Of a stretch of DNA of 64,000 bases, positions 62,951 to 64,000 are shown piece by piece. The stretch's first letter is position 1. The number at the start of each line of letters is the position of its first letter. A program made the position numbers and the translations under genes. The notes beneath the pieces are model-generated. The model saw only the letters and a program-made list of their open reading frames with translations. It was not told where the DNA came from and did not search any database. Source of the stretch: Microbacteriaceae bacterium (GTDB lineage: Bacteria > Actinomycetota > Actinomycetes > Actinomycetales > Microbacteriaceae); NCBI GenBank assembly GCA_009780695.1, contig WQZN01000004.1, forward strand, positions 1-64,000, read 5' to 3'.

Positions 62951-63643
62951 TCAGGCCGCCACGGCCTGCCCGAGCAGCAGCGTGCGCAGCTGGTCGACCG
63001 AGTGCACGACGGCCAATGCGCCCTTCGCCTCGGCCGGCGAGCCGTAGCCCCACTCGACCAGGATCGTCGGCACGTCGTTCGCGGCGCCGCCCTCGACGTC
63101 GTAGAACCGGTCGCCGATCAGGACGGGGCGCGAGACATCCACCCCCCGCTCCGCGAGGTTGTCGAGGGCGTACCTCACGACGTCGGCCTTGTCGACGCGC
63201 TTCTCGTCGTCGCTCGCCGCGCCGAGGAAGGTGAAGTACTGGGTGAGCTTGAAGTGGTCGAGCACGCGCGTCGCGCGCGAGATCGGCTTGCTCGTCGCCA
63301 GGGCGAGGGGGATGCCGTCGGCCTGCAGCGTGTGCAGCAGCCCGACGATGCCGGGGAACACGGCGTTGTCGATGATGTCGGACTCGTTCGCGAACTCGCG
63401 GTAGATCTCGAGCGCGCGCTCGGCCTCGGCCTCGGTGAAGTCCTCGCGCTCGCGCAGGGTGACGATGAGCGGCGGCCCGACGTAGGCGAGCAGCTCTTCC
63501 TCGGAGTGCACCGGGCGGCCGATGGCCTCGAAGGTGCGGCGCAGCGAGGCGGTGATGCCGGGTGCCGAGTCGGTCAGCGTGCCGTCGAGGTCGAAGAGGA
63601 CGCAGCTCCAGCTGCGGACGACCTCGGATTCAGTGAGTGACAT
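62951..63643 (-). CDS. HAD-family hydrolase (phosphoglycolate phosphatase-like)
   Basis: 230-residue phosphatase with an alpha-helical cap. Motif I is LFDLDGTLTDSAPG with the nucleophilic Asp, motif II is LALATSKP, motif III is the Lys in TRVLDHFKLTQYF or nearby, and motif IV is IGDRFYDVEGG. It resembles Gph/pyrophosphatase PpaX in layout. The substrate is unknown. The gene lies 26 bases from the riboswitch end but is read away from it as a separate unit. Confidence 0.92.
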   Translation of the reverse strand: MSLTESEVVRSWSCVLFDLDGTLTDSAPGITASLRRTFEAIGRPVHSEEELLAYVGPPLIVTLREREDFTEAEAERALEIYREFANESDIIDNAVFPGIVGLLHTLQADGIPLALATSKPISRATRVLDHFKLTQYFTFLGAASDDEKRVDKADVVRYALDNLAERGVDVSRPVLIGDRFYDVEGGAANDVPTILVEWGYGSPAEAKGALAVVHSVDQLRTLLLGQAVAA

Positions 63644-63698
63644 AGCGGTTCGAGTCTACGCGCGGGCGGATCCGAGCTCCCTGGTGAAGGCCGCGGGC

Positions 63699-64000
63699 TC
63701 AGGGCGTGACGTATTTCTTCAGCGCGGACTGAACGGCTGCCGAGACTGACGCTGAGCCACCGATCACGACGATCGACTTCGGCTTGAGCGCCGCGAGCGC
63801 ACCGGCCGTGGCGGGCGGGATGCTGCCGGGCTCGGTGAGCAGGACGGGTGCACCGCCGTCGAGCGCCGAGAGCGGGGCCCCGGTCAGGGCGTCCGGGAAG
63901 TTCGTGCCGGAGACGACATAGGCGACCGGCACCCCGGAGCCGAACAGGCGGGTCGCGATCTGCTGGCTCGTGCCCCAGCGGTCGCTGCCCGCGAGCCGGG
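63699..64000 (-). CDS. cell wall binding repeat 2 protein, C-terminal part (start outside window)
   Basis: About 100 residues of the C-terminus are visible. They contain one cell-wall-binding repeat (CWB2): SDRWGTSQQIATRLFG, YVVSGTNFPDALTGAPLSAL, PVLLTEPGSIPPATAGAL and IVVIGGSASVSAAVQSAL. Such repeats anchor secreted enzymes and surface proteins. The 5' part, with signal peptide and perhaps an enzyme domain, is off the window. Confidence 0.9.
   Translation of the reverse strand, partial: RLAGSDRWGTSQQIATRLFGSGVPVAYVVSGTNFPDALTGAPLSALDGGAPVLLTEPGSIPPATAGALAALKPKSIVVIGGSASVSAAVQSALKKYVTP

Overview
The window looks like a chromosomal segment of a high-GC actinobacterium, most likely from the family Microbacteriaceae. 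The evidence is a GC content that looks close to 70%, heavy use of GTG starts, many apparently leaderless genes, and the classic origin-proximal gene order of Actinomycetota: gyrB-gyrA-DUF3566-tRNA-Ile-tRNA-Ala, cyclophilin, rhomboid, crgA, class E sortase, glutamine amidotransferase, and the fhaA-fhaB-pstP-rodA-pbpA-pknA-pknB cell-wall/signalling operon ending at tRNA-Leu. dnaA/dnaN should lie a few kb to the left of base 1. The genus cannot be fixed by reading alone.

Region 1 (1-20.6 kb) is conserved core: DNA gyrase, tRNAs, and the growth and division control operon on the minus strand, in which genes overlap by 4-11 bases or lie close together. A cluster of DnaA-box-like nonamers follows a 20-bp hairpin between the rhomboid gene and crgA. 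Region 2 (20.6-38 kb) is a mosaic of small metabolic, transport and regulatory genes: P-loop kinases, a truncated haemoglobin, a uracil-DNA glycosylase relative, GntR/MFS and TetR/MFS pairs with visible operators, a SipW-type signal peptidase cluster, an AraC/VOC/deazaflavin group, a peptidase, and a Phd/VapC toxin-antitoxin pair. Long hairpins sit at several gene junctions. A 111-bp direct repeat brackets one P-loop kinase gene.

Region 3 (38-53 kb) is the accessory, conflict-related part. It holds a NERD-domain protein and a three-gene set on the minus strand (small helical protein, ESX-like helical protein with a polymorphic-toxin-like tail, putative immunity protein). The tail of the second protein and the head of the third are visibly homologous. 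A TetR/aldo-keto reductase pair follows. Then comes a 2178-residue secreted RHS/YD-repeat protein whose last ~130 residues are hydrophobic and encoded by AT-richer DNA. It overlaps by 4 bases a four-helix membrane protein that is probably its immunity partner. About 100 bases later lies a frameshifted remnant of the RHS core, as expected from tip displacement by recombination.

Region 4 (53-64 kb) returns to ordinary metabolism: an AidB-like acyl-CoA dehydrogenase, acyl-CoA ligase, glycerol facilitator, aminotransferase, ABC ATPase and MFS exporter. It ends with a fluoride-response operon (universal stress protein plus two CrcB channels) behind what reads as a fluoride riboswitch, then a HAD phosphatase and the end of a cell-wall-binding-repeat protein that runs off the window.
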